DNA of 64,000 nt from Liminaster sp017519885 (GTDB taxonomy: Bacteria > Bacteroidota > Bacteroidia > Bacteroidales > UBA3663): the NCBI GenBank assembly GCA_017519885.1, contig JAFWRO010000018.1, forward strand, positions 62,001-126,000, read 5' to 3'. The notes beneath the pieces were generated by a model. It ran no database searches. It saw only the letters and a program-made list of their open reading frames with translations, and was not told where the DNA came from. The translations under genes were made by a program, and so were the position numbers. Shown here piece after piece: positions 34,283-42,290 of this stretch; the stretch's first letter is position 1, and each line of letters begins with the position of its first letter.

Positions 34283-34909
34283 TTATATAAGTCCCTGCTC
34301 CACCTGGATGCAAACGTCCTCGAGTTCCCGGTCCTTGCCTTCTGGGTCCCATTGGGCCTTCAGACTCACACCGAAGAATTTGCCAAACATATTCCAAAAG
34401 AAAGCACGACGTTTGCCCAAGAACTCTCGGATGATGTAATACGTCTGTTTGTCACATTCGCGATCCACCAGACGCACTAACAATTTGCCTTGACGATAGT
34501 TCAGTCGCTTAAGCCTGGGCTTATATTGAGCTAACAAGTCCTTTTCGAGTTGCCTGAAATAGACTTTCTGCTCAGTTTCTGTCATACGCTCCATATCGAA
34601 ATAGGCCTGCGTCATAAGTCTGCGGGCATCCTTGGCTATCGGAAGCGTCTTCTTCACATCGTAAACCATACGCAGAAACTCCTTCTCGTGCTTCTTGTCA
34701 CGGAAGTGCTTCTTCGTGAAGCAATAGACATCCTTCAACTGAACCACGGCAATAGTATCTCCGGTCAGTAAATCGATTTCCGCCTGATATTGGTGTTCGG
34801 CAAGGACAATGATTTCCTGTGCCGCAACCCTTGAGGGATACGACAAGCCGAGTGCCATCAGAAGCACCATCAGCAGAGAGAACGAGTATGTACGATAGAT
34901 ACTGGTCAT
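34283..34909 (-). CDS. DUF4294 family exported protein
   Basis: A 208-residue protein from ATG 34909, where a signal peptide begins (MTSIYRTYSFSLLMVLLMALGLSYPSRVAAQ). The body (DTIAVVQLKDVYCFTKKHFRDKKHEKEFLRMVYDVKKTLPIAKDARRLM; QKVYFRQLEKDLLAQYKPRLKRLNYRQGKLLVRLVDRECDKQTYYIIREFLGKRRAFFWN) matches DUF4294, a Bacteroidota-specific family of unknown function. A possible -7 box lies only about 10 bp before this start, so the 5' leader would be very short; a later start is possible but would lose the signal peptide. It converges with the glsB-like gene (2-bp gap) and is divergent from the barrel gene. Confidence 0.75.
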   Translation of the reverse strand: MTSIYRTYSFSLLMVLLMALGLSYPSRVAAQEIIVLAEHQYQAEIDLLTGDTIAVVQLKDVYCFTKKHFRDKKHEKEFLRMVYDVKKTLPIAKDARRLMTQAYFDMERMTETEQKVYFRQLEKDLLAQYKPRLKRLNYRQGKLLVRLVDRECDKQTYYIIREFLGKRRAFFWNMFGKFFGVSLKAQWDPEGKDRELEDVCIQVEQGLI

Positions 34910-34918
34910 TTTGCGCTG

Positions 34919-34926
34919 CAAAGATA
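34919..34926 (-). promoter_or_regulatory. Predicted -7 box of the DUF4294 gene
   Basis: TATCTTTG on the minus strand, ten bases before the ATG at 34909. If functional, the transcript would be almost leaderless. The divergent gene at 34946 begins 20 bp away on the other side. Confidence 0.5.
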
Positions 34927-34945
34927 AAGCAAAAAAATCAAATAT

Positions 34946-36841
34946 ATGCAAAATAGGTCCTTTCTTTTGCTTTTTTTATGTTTTTACTGGTATTTCCCGC
35001 CCATTTTCGGGCAGGAAATTGCAATTTTGGAACAGGACAATACTATCTTTGAGCAGCAAAAGGACTTGAACCTCGATTGGCAGGAACAGATTCTGCAACA
35101 GATTGACATCGATAATCTGGGCGATGCAGCCTATAGCGAACTTCTCGACGAACTTAGCGACCTCGTGGTCTGGAGCGACACCACGGCATCTTCGCTCATG
35201 CAAGGGCGACTGAAACAAAATATTATCTTGAGCAGCAACCGCACCCTGAACCAACGCGCGGGATATAGGGAGCAGACGGCAGGACGTCAGTCGATGAACA
35301 AGGCATATCTCGGCGACCCGTGGCATCAAAGCCTTCGCTACCGATTGCAGCTCGGCAAACATTGGCAAGCCGGCCTCAATATGGAGAAGGACGCAGGCGA
35401 GGCCTGGAGACATCAGTTTCCTGCCTTCGACAGTTGGCATGCCTTTGTACGAGCCAAGGATGTTCGTATCTCCTCAAATCTCAAACTGCAGGATGCCGTC
35501 GTCGGACACTACAGGCTTCGAATGGGTTGCGGATTGCTGGTCAACCAAGGTTTCTCACTTGGTAAACAATACCTGAGTCGTCAACTTACGCAACAACGCA
35601 GCAACACAATCACACCTTTTGCATCCAATGCCGAATACGCCTATATGCAAGGTGCAGCAATGGATCTTCGTGTTGGCAATCACTTCTCTCTGCTGCCCTA
35701 CTTTTCGGCACGACAGATCGACGGCACTTACCACAGCGACCGACGTGTCCTCACTGCACTACAGACCGATGGATTCCATCGGACCCAGACCGAAGATGGA
35801 CATCGCCATGCTGCCTGGGAAATCGTCACGGGTGCTCGTCTGGGATTGCGTGGCGAATGGTACGATCTGGGAATACACGGAACTTATACCCAGCTACAAT
35901 ATGATTATTTGCGAAACAACCTGTATTACAACTCCAATTATTTCAGGGGACATCAACTCGCACAATTCTCGGCTGATTACACTGTAAGAGCCCTGGGTGG
36001 ATTCCTCCGTGGAGAATTTGCGATGGATGACAAGGGTGCCATTGCCAACCTGACTGCCCTGCAATATAAACTGACTGACAACTGGGTCTCCACACTTCTC
36101 TATCGCTACTATGACCTGAAATATCGGCAACTCCATGGCTCCGCTCTAGGCGAAAACAGCGAGATGCAGGGCGAACAGGGTGTCACACTGAATATCGACG
36201 GACAACTACTGGCGCATTGGCAGTGGCAGAGCATGTTCGACTATTTCTGGTTCGGACAGCCGCAATACGGCATTCGCGACACTCATTCGCAAGGATTGGA
36301 GGGTATGGTTCGTCTGCTCTATACCCACCGCAAGGTAAATGGAACTTTGGGCTATCGCATCAAACAAAAGGCAGATTATATCCGACACTCTTTCGATGGC
36401 ATACTCAGCATCCAACCCAACGAATCGTTCACCAGCAAGACACAACTTCGCGCACGTATTCATAATAAGAAGGAGAATGGCACGGCCACCAATTCCTATG
36501 GTTATGCGCTTAGTCAATCCTTTGCATGGAACTGCAAGATTTGGAAGAGCTGTCCCTTCTCGCTCGTCGGACAAGCCTGTTATTTCCACACCGACGACTA
36601 CAATAGCCGAATCTACCTCACCGAGAAAGCCATCCTCTACGGCTTCGGCTTGCCCATGCTCTACGGCGAAGGGTTGCGTTACAGTGTAACAGGAACCATA
36701 AAAATAGGCCCACATATAAACGTGGACCTGAAATGGGCAATGACAAACTATGCGAATCGAGCCACCATCAGCAGCGGACTGCAGGAAATCGAAGGCAACA
36801 ACCAGCAGGACCTTTGGCTGCAACTGAGGCTGAAAATCTAG
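34946..36841 (+). CDS. Putative outer-membrane beta-barrel protein
   Basis: A 631-residue protein with a signal peptide (MQNRSFLLLFLCFYWYFPPIFG) and a long run of alternating strands rich in aromatic and Gly residues (HQSLRYRLQLGKHWQAGLNMEKDAGE; YSARQIDGTYHSDRR style hairpins; WVSTLLYRYYDLKYRQLHGSALGE), ending in LWLQLRLKI. The region around residues 50-85 (QQIDIDNLGDAAYSELLDELSDL) resembles the short helix-hairpin-helix lead seen in some Bacteroidota barrel proteins of similar size. I cannot name the family. It is probably an outer-membrane protein of unknown function. The stop codon overlaps the beginning of a 9-bp tandem repeat shared with the convergent response-regulator gene. Confidence 0.6.
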   Translation: MQNRSFLLLFLCFYWYFPPIFGQEIAILEQDNTIFEQQKDLNLDWQEQILQQIDIDNLGDAAYSELLDELSDLVVWSDTTASSLMQGRLKQNIILSSNRTLNQRAGYREQTAGRQSMNKAYLGDPWHQSLRYRLQLGKHWQAGLNMEKDAGEAWRHQFPAFDSWHAFVRAKDVRISSNLKLQDAVVGHYRLRMGCGLLVNQGFSLGKQYLSRQLTQQRSNTITPFASNAEYAYMQGAAMDLRVGNHFSLLPYFSARQIDGTYHSDRRVLTALQTDGFHRTQTEDGHRHAAWEIVTGARLGLRGEWYDLGIHGTYTQLQYDYLRNNLYYNSNYFRGHQLAQFSADYTVRALGGFLRGEFAMDDKGAIANLTALQYKLTDNWVSTLLYRYYDLKYRQLHGSALGENSEMQGEQGVTLNIDGQLLAHWQWQSMFDYFWFGQPQYGIRDTHSQGLEGMVRLLYTHRKVNGTLGYRIKQKADYIRHSFDGILSIQPNESFTSKTQLRARIHNKKENGTATNSYGYALSQSFAWNCKIWKSCPFSLVGQACYFHTDDYNSRIYLTEKAILYGFGLPMLYGEGLRYSVTGTIKIGPHINVDLKWAMTNYANRATISSGLQEIEGNNQQDLWLQLRLKI

Positions 36842-36843
36842 TC

Positions 36844-36897
36844 CATCTAGAACATCTAGAGCATCTAGAACATCTAGAATATCTAGATTATCTAGAT
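36844..36897. repeat. 9-bp tandem repeat x6 (CATCTAGAA)
   Basis: CATCTAGAA, CATCTAGAG, CATCTAGAA, CATCTAGAA, TATCTAGAT, TATCTAGAT run without gap between the barrel gene (plus) and the LytTR regulator (minus). The last units form the final codons of the regulator gene (stop at 36888-36890), so repeat and coding end overlap. The half-palindromic TCTAGA core gives each unit dyad symmetry. Confidence 0.9.
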
Positions 36898-37628
36898 GTC
36901 CTTTTCGTGATATACTGATTGAATTGTTCCTTGTAGGCTTCGGTGACGCGGATAATCTGTTCTCCGATATAGACACAATCGTTGCGATCGATGCTGCGAA
37001 TATGACTCAGCGAGACGATGTAGGAACGATTGATGCGCATGAAGCCCGCTTCGGGCAGCATCTCCTCAGCTGCCGTCATCGTCATGTGCGTGATGATGGG
37101 CTTGCGCTCTCCTTCGATAAAGAATTTCAGGTAATCCTTCATCCCTTCGACGTAAAGAATACGCGCAAGGGCAATCTGATGCAACTCGCCATCGGCACGC
37201 AGGAAGATGAAATCATCCTCCTTGTTGCTTGGCTGCGACGGCTGGGAAGCCGCCGTATTTGCGCTTTCCTTCATCGCAAAATAGTTTCGAGCCTTCTCGA
37301 CTGCTGCCTGGAACTTGATGTATCGGATAGGCTTGAGCAGAAAGTCAAGGGCATTGACCTCGTAACTCTCGAAAGCATAGTCCTTGAACGCAGTGGTAAA
37401 GATGACACGGGTTCGCTCGGTATCAATAGCGTGCGCCAACTCCATCCCGTTGAGGTCGGGCATCTGGATATCGAGGAAGAGCAAGTCCACCGGTTCGCGA
37501 GCGAGCACATCCAATGCCTCGATGGAATCGGTGAAGGAGCCTTTCAGCTCCAAATCGGCGGTTCGTCCGACAAATGTTTCAAGCAATTTGACAGCCAATG
37601 GCTCGTCATCGACAATCATGCAGGTCAT
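36888..37628 (-). CDS. LytTR-family response regulator
   Basis: About 246 residues from ATG 37628, which overlaps the kinase stop (ATGA). Receiver domain: MIVDDEPLAVKLLETF, phospho-acceptor Asp in LLFLDIQMPDLNGMEL, T in VIFTTAF and K in LDFLLKPI. After a Q/S/P-rich linker (ANTAASQPSQPSNK) comes a LytTR DNA-binding domain (FIFLRADGELHQIALARILYVEGMKDYLKFFIEGER; FMRINRSYIVSLSHIRSID). It should be phosphorylated by the neighbouring kinase and bind direct repeats in target promoters. Targets are unknown; the adjacent pectin locus is a candidate but not proven. The C-terminal codons lie in the 9-bp repeat. Confidence 0.92.
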   Translation of the reverse strand: MTCMIVDDEPLAVKLLETFVGRTADLELKGSFTDSIEALDVLAREPVDLLFLDIQMPDLNGMELAHAIDTERTRVIFTTAFKDYAFESYEVNALDFLLKPIRYIKFQAAVEKARNYFAMKESANTAASQPSQPSNKEDDFIFLRADGELHQIALARILYVEGMKDYLKFFIEGERKPIITHMTMTAAEEMLPEAGFMRINRSYIVSLSHIRSIDRNDCVYIGEQIIRVTEAYKEQFNQYITKRTSR

Positions 37629-38653
37629 ACAGTAATCTCTATCTTGATGCAATATTCTTCATTCTCTATCTTTTGCTCCCAAACATACTTGCCGGGATAA
37701 CAAAGGTCGAGGCGACGACGGGTATTCTCAAGGCCAATGCCCGAACCACTATGGTCACTTTCTCCCTTCGGGAAATTGGTATTGCGGCAATCGAACACAA
37801 TCCTTCCATCGCCTGCATGCAACCTAACGCAGATGCGTGAAGGCTGATTGCTGCTCGTTCCGTGCTTGAAGGCATTCTCGATAAACGAGACAAAAAGCAG
37901 CGGAGCAATCTGTTCGTGGCCTGTACCAACCTGAAAGTCTTCGTTCACCTCGGTCTTGTCACTACAACGCAGCTTCATCATGGCAATGTAGTTCTGCATA
38001 AACTCCACCTCCCCGACAAGCGGAACAAGGGGCTTCTGGCTCTCGTAAAGCGCATAACGCAAAAGGTCCGAAAGCTGCGCGATGGCTTCCTGCGCCTGAT
38101 CGGGGTCAATCTGCGTCAGAGAGGAGATGTTGTTGAGCGAATTGAAAAGGAAATGCGGGTTAAGTTGATTCTTGAGCCATATCAGTTCGGCCTCAGTGCT
38201 CTTACGCTGTGCTTCTTCGAGTTCGAGTTGTCTGCGATGCGTACGGATATAACTACGATGCAGCATTGTTGTGGCTACAACAATGATATCAAGCGAAATC
38301 AAAGCAGAAGTAAATGTGTTTTTTCCGATGACTATCATCTCAGGCAATTCTTCTATGTTCGAATGATCGAAACAGAAGAGATGCAGATTGCTGATGGCTA
38401 TGAATGCGAAGACAGCTAATACGAACCACACGTATCGACCGCGGTCGTAAAGACGAGGAATAAGAAGATAATAACTTACAAAGTAGAGAAATGCAAACGG
38501 CGATACCACCCATGCACCAGAAATCAGGTATATATTATTATTACCTAGAGGATGAATGAGATACTGGACCACTGCGGGAGCCAGTATGATGAATATCCAG
38601 ACAACGATCTGGAAGAAAAGCAAGATGATATCCTGACGACGATAACTATGCAT
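37625..38653 (-). CDS. LytS/YehU-type sensor histidine kinase
   Basis: A 342-residue inner-membrane kinase from ATG 38653 (an in-frame TTG at 38752 would extend it by 33 residues). Four hydrophobic helices fill the first 160 residues (IILLFFQIVVWIFIILAPAVV; VVSPFAFLYFVSYYLLI; YVWFVLAVFAFIAISNL; FTSALISLDIIVVATTM), followed by the His_kinase signature LKNQLNPHFLFNSLNNISSL and an ATPase domain (FVSFIENAFKHGTSS; SGSGIGLENTRRRL). No periplasmic sensor domain is visible, so the signal is read in or near the membrane. It is translationally coupled to the LytTR regulator. Confidence 0.92.
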   Translation of the reverse strand: MHSYRRQDIILLFFQIVVWIFIILAPAVVQYLIHPLGNNNIYLISGAWVVSPFAFLYFVSYYLLIPRLYDRGRYVWFVLAVFAFIAISNLHLFCFDHSNIEELPEMIVIGKNTFTSALISLDIIVVATTMLHRSYIRTHRRQLELEEAQRKSTEAELIWLKNQLNPHFLFNSLNNISSLTQIDPDQAQEAIAQLSDLLRYALYESQKPLVPLVGEVEFMQNYIAMMKLRCSDKTEVNEDFQVGTGHEQIAPLLFVSFIENAFKHGTSSNQPSRICVRLHAGDGRIVFDCRNTNFPKGESDHSGSGIGLENTRRRLDLCYPGKYVWEQKIENEEYCIKIEITV

Positions 38654-38769
38654 AGGAGAAGTGACTTTTATAGTATAACGTAGAACCGCTGCAAATATTA
38701 TGTCAAAGACATAAATAATAGGGGAAAAGAGCCCCGATGCATCGCGCACCAAGGCTCCAATCTACTCAA

Positions 38770-39180
38770 TCAATTGTCTTTATTGGCTTGCAAAACCCAT
38801 TCGGGTACTCGTTTTCCATTGGCAACATCGTAAAGGCCAACATTGACGGTGGGATGATTCTGGTCGATGGAGAATACGCGTCCCATGACGACATTTCCAT
38901 TATTGTCAGTTACCCGGACCTTGTAGGCGCCCTCTTCACGAATGTTGATCTTGAACGTGTCGTTGCCCTTCACCTTGTTTAATGTCACATATTCGCCATC
39001 GCCGTTCAACAAGCGGAAAACCTCGACATTATAGATATTGTCCGACTTTTTGTGGTTAGAGCTCGTCAGGCTGCCAGAAACCTCGTAGTTCTGCTGGGCA
39101 TCATTGGTCTGAGCCTTTACTTCGTTACCACACACTGTCATCATTACGATGCTGAACATGATTGCAAAAATCTTTTTCAT
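38770..39180 (-). CDS. Small exported protein, unknown
   Basis: A 136-residue protein from ATG 39180, with a signal peptide (MKKIFAIMFSIVMMTVCGNEVKA). The mature part looks like a single beta-sandwich (VEVFRLLNGDGEYVTLNKVKGNDTFKINIREEGAYKVRVTDNNGNVVMGRVFSI), similar in style to small Bacteroidota exported proteins, but I do not recognise the family. It lies between DUF3826 and the kinase, all on one strand, behind a terminator-like hairpin, so it may start a separate transcript that runs on into the two-component pair. A role as accessory to the kinase is only a guess. Confidence 0.6.
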   Translation of the reverse strand: MKKIFAIMFSIVMMTVCGNEVKAQTNDAQQNYEVSGSLTSSNHKKSDNIYNVEVFRLLNGDGEYVTLNKVKGNDTFKINIREEGAYKVRVTDNNGNVVMGRVFSIDQNHPTVNVGLYDVANGKRVPEWVLQANKDN

Positions 39181-39262
39181 AATTGTTTTATTTTTTATTG
39201 TTAATACTGTTGTTCTTGTCTTTTGACACTGCAAAGATGAGACAAAAACGGCAGATATAAAA

Positions 39263-39305
39263 AAGGATTTCGACGAAATACCGTAGTATTTTCGACGAAA
39301 TCCTT
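39263..39305 (-). terminator. Terminator after DUF3826
   Basis: AAGGATTTCG (39263-39272) pairs with CGAAATCCTT (39296-39305), with inner complementarity (GAAATACC/GTATTTTC). On the minus strand the stem is followed by TTTTTTATAT. It separates the pectin-locus genes from the small exported gene and the two-component pair. Confidence 0.85.
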
Positions 39306-39337
39306 CATTTCGATGTTTTCTTCGATGAAAAAGCTTC

Positions 39338-40012
39338 TCAAAGTGTTCCTCCGCGAGCCTTCACGCGCTCTTCCCAAGCCTTGCGTTCCTGGGTGATATC
39401 GTAGCCTCGGGCAGAAAGGTAGTTGTTGATGCGGCCCTTGTACTTGTTGAAGACCTCATGCTTCTTGTTCGACGACTCGGCATCAATGGCTAGGTCGCGA
39501 GCTTCGCAAAGCCAGGCATACATCTGCGCCTTCTCCTCATCGGTAAGACTGGGAATCATATCGCAATAGGCATCATAGGTCACCTGCACCTTGTTGTAGG
39601 TCATGGCATCGAAGATGGCGATGATCTGCTCGTGACTGAGATAAATCCCCAGATTGGCAGGGAAAGCGAAGTGACTGCGATAGAGTTTGCTGTCACAAGC
39701 CGAACGAGCTGCATCGATGGCACGGTTCTTCTCGTCGCCAGTCAAACTGCGCTTGGCCTGATTGATGAGCGTATCGCGCTCGGCATAGATGTCATTCAAT
39801 TCGAAATATCGATTGATGACCAGGTTTCGCACATTGGTCTTGGCAGGCTCAGCGAGTTCCAGACCGGAGATGTTCTTCTCGCTGCGAGAGGTGATGGATG
39901 CCACGTACGAAGCATCACGTCCCTCACTATTCACTTCGACGGTCTGAGCGTATATATTATTATATAATGTACACGCGAGAGCTGAAAGGATGATTGAAAG
40001 GAATCTGTTCAT
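39338..40012 (-). CDS. DUF3826 exported protein
   Basis: A 224-residue secreted protein (signal MNRFLSIILSALACTLYNNIYAQ) matching DUF3826, a helical Bacteroidota family seen in polysaccharide-utilisation loci; its biochemical role is not known to me. The part PAKTNVRNLVINRYFELNDIY, then LSHEQIIAIFDAMTYNKVQVTYDAYCDMIPSLTDEEKAQMYAWLCEARDLAID is recognisable, and the same domain is fused to the esterase at 50622-52655 (LTEEQVEQVLDKYTIGKVAFTLKGYHDIVPEMTAEE...LKEAREAAID). It follows SusD by 43 bp, with a strong hairpin in between, and ends at a terminator. The repeat of one domain twice in one locus suggests that both act on the same pectin. Confidence 0.8.
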   Translation of the reverse strand: MNRFLSIILSALACTLYNNIYAQTVEVNSEGRDASYVASITSRSEKNISGLELAEPAKTNVRNLVINRYFELNDIYAERDTLINQAKRSLTGDEKNRAIDAARSACDSKLYRSHFAFPANLGIYLSHEQIIAIFDAMTYNKVQVTYDAYCDMIPSLTDEEKAQMYAWLCEARDLAIDAESSNKKHEVFNKYKGRINNYLSARGYDITQERKAWEERVKARGGTL

Positions 40013-40024
40013 ATTGAATCAAAC

Positions 40025-40048
40025 TACCCCACCGTCACCGGTGGGGTA
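40025..40048. promoter_or_regulatory. Perfect 10-bp intercistronic hairpin after susD
   Basis: TACCCCACCG-TCAC-CGGTGGGGTA: ten G/C-rich pairs with a four-base loop, in the 43-bp gap between the SusD-like stop and the DUF3826 start. There is no T-run on the minus-strand downstream side, so it looks less like a terminator than a processing or stability hairpin that keeps the susCD message apart from DUF3826. Confidence 0.8.
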
Positions 40049-40055
40049 AATGTTT

Positions 40056-42257
40056 TTAGTCAGCAAGTGGATCGAAGGTGCCGTTGGCACCACCCTTGTT
40101 ATAATCTTCCCAACCGATGGTCTGCTCCAAGCCACCATCTGAAGCCTGTGCTGCCTGTGGAAGACCGAGGAAGTAATACTTGGCAAAGAAGTGCATGTAT
40201 TCCTCCATGTGGTCGCTGGTGTAGGAGTCGCCTTTCTTGGTCTTTCGAACCAGAAACTCTGAGTAGAAGTTCTTCATTGCCTTGCACTGGTCGGCCAGAT
40301 CGTAGCGAAGGTCGATGGCAGCGGGACGGCTGATCTCCTGGTCGTTGAGTTCGAACACGAGCGGGTCGTCGTTGATGGTTGTGCCACCGAGACCCTGCTT
40401 GACGGTTTCTTCGCTTACACGGAACTCCATATTCTCACGACGCTGGCCATTGAGAGGCTTGAAGCCAAGGTAGGTGCAGGTGTTGCCACCCCAACCGGTG
40501 AGCGCCCATGTCGAAGGAGCTCCATTGATCTCGGAGACATTGGCACCACCATCAAAGAGCATCCAGCGGCGTAGGTCGTCGAAGCGCTTGCCTTCGAAGG
40601 CGAGCTCGATCTGACGTTCGTAGAGCACTGCCGACAGGCAAGCAGCCTGATCGCTTGAAAGATTGGCATCAAGTCCGCAATCGCCTGTGTAGCCTACACG
40701 ACGGCGAATCTGACGCAACAATTCGACAGCCTCTCCCATCTTGCCGGCACCGGCAGCAGCCTCAGCAAGGTTGAGCAGCACCTCAGCATAACGGATCTCG
40801 ATGTAGGGAGCAGCCGAATAGGTGAAACCTGAAACGGTAGTCGACGCAGCCCAGCTGTAAAGCGGAGAAGGATTCACGTCGGCATCATCCGAACGCTTGC
40901 GCACATACATGCCCTTCACGTTGGCAAGGAGATTCTCGGCACCGTAGTTATTGCCCGACTCGATATTGTCGCGATCATCGGCAGTGGTGTACCAGACGTA
41001 GTTCCAAAGCTCGTAATCGAGACCCTTGTTGTAACTTGGGTTATTGGGATCGGCCGAAGTGGCATCACCGCTGTAAGCCCAACGTACGCCAGGGAAGGCG
41101 AAGGTGCGATAGAAACGCGGATCACGATCCATAAACGGGAAGTTGGGATTGTAGGCATAATCCGAAGCCTGCAGCTTGGAGTAGGTATTGCACGACGAAG
41201 GACGGCGGCCATCGGCCATCGGGAACATATCGACAATCATTGCCGAAGGATTCAGTCCTGAGCCCGAAGCATTCTTCGGACGAATGCTGCGCTCCCATGT
41301 GGAGTTCTTCTGTGTGTCGCCCGACTGGATGGTATTGTAGCAAGTCTGGAAAACGGCCTCACTACTGCGAGTCAGCGAGAAAAGGGCAGCAAAGGCTGCA
41401 CCGTTGGCACCGCTGGCCTCATAGAGTCCATAACCACACTTCTGAATCTTGGCCAAGTCGGCACTCATCTGGTTGTAGGCATTGATCCAGCGGCTCTCAT
41501 CACCCGTACGGTTGAAGAGAGGGCTTGCCCAAAGCAGAAGCACGCGACCTTTGAGAGCCAGAGCTGCGCCAGTGGTGATGCGGCCCCAGTCGTCAGCCGA
41601 GCGCCAGCCACCGTTGAGTGTGGCTGCCTCAAGCATATCGGCCGACTTCTGAAGGTCGCTGAGGATAAATTCTATACACTCGCGTGCACTGTTGCGCGGA
41701 TACTGTGTGCCTTCGACAGGCTCCTCGACAGTGGTCATAATGGGCACACCACCGTACCACTTCACGAGCTGATAGAAGCACCATGCGCGGAAGAAATATA
41801 CCTGGCCCAGGAATATGTCCTTATCTTCCTGTTCGAGCGATCCGCCTTCGATGCCCTGGATGACATCGTTGATGTTGCGGATACGTCCCCAGACAGAGGC
41901 CTGGATATTGTTCGAGCTATAGTGGAAGTAGTCGGGCACCGAGTTGCCTCCCATGACCGACAGTTCGGCATCGGGATTGACAAAGGCACTGAAGCCCGAA
42001 TACTCTTCGGTCGATTTCGACTGGTCGTCAGCACCACCCGTGCAATTGTATTTCCAGTTGGCCCCACTTGTCACATCGGGCAGGCACCAGCTGTAGACAT
42101 CGCTGACGCGGGCATTGCAGCCTTCGTAATAATTATAGATATCGACGTTAACGTTATCGTAGTTCTTCTTCTCCTGAAGGAACGAGTCGCTGCACGAAGA
42201 CAGGGCTACTGCCGCGAGGGCGAGGAGGCTGAAGAGACGGATATTTTGATTCTTCAT
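40056..42257 (-). CDS. SusD/RagB-family glycan-binding lipoprotein
   Basis: A 733-residue surface lipoprotein (signal ending in LAAVALSSC, Cys22) of the SusD family, which lies as a lid on its SusC partner and binds oligosaccharides. The N-terminal motif GCNARVSDVYSW and the C-terminal RYAEVLLNLAEAAAGAGKMGEAVELLRQIRRRVGY plus ERQIELAFEGKRFDDLRRW are typical SusD blocks. It is longer than the usual 500-600 residues, as is known for some pectin and complex-glycan SusDs. It follows SusC by 33 bp. Likely ligand: pectic fragments, by association with the pectate lyase upstream. Confidence 0.94.
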   Translation of the reverse strand: MKNQNIRLFSLLALAAVALSSCSDSFLQEKKNYDNVNVDIYNYYEGCNARVSDVYSWCLPDVTSGANWKYNCTGGADDQSKSTEEYSGFSAFVNPDAELSVMGGNSVPDYFHYSSNNIQASVWGRIRNINDVIQGIEGGSLEQEDKDIFLGQVYFFRAWCFYQLVKWYGGVPIMTTVEEPVEGTQYPRNSARECIEFILSDLQKSADMLEAATLNGGWRSADDWGRITTGAALALKGRVLLLWASPLFNRTGDESRWINAYNQMSADLAKIQKCGYGLYEASGANGAAFAALFSLTRSSEAVFQTCYNTIQSGDTQKNSTWERSIRPKNASGSGLNPSAMIVDMFPMADGRRPSSCNTYSKLQASDYAYNPNFPFMDRDPRFYRTFAFPGVRWAYSGDATSADPNNPSYNKGLDYELWNYVWYTTADDRDNIESGNNYGAENLLANVKGMYVRKRSDDADVNPSPLYSWAASTTVSGFTYSAAPYIEIRYAEVLLNLAEAAAGAGKMGEAVELLRQIRRRVGYTGDCGLDANLSSDQAACLSAVLYERQIELAFEGKRFDDLRRWMLFDGGANVSEINGAPSTWALTGWGGNTCTYLGFKPLNGQRRENMEFRVSEETVKQGLGGTTINDDPLVFELNDQEISRPAAIDLRYDLADQCKAMKNFYSEFLVRKTKKGDSYTSDHMEEYMHFFAKYYFLGLPQAAQASDGGLEQTIGWEDYNKGGANGTFDPLAD

Positions 42258-42290
42258 AATTGTTTTCGTATTAGTTATCGTTATTTCGGA

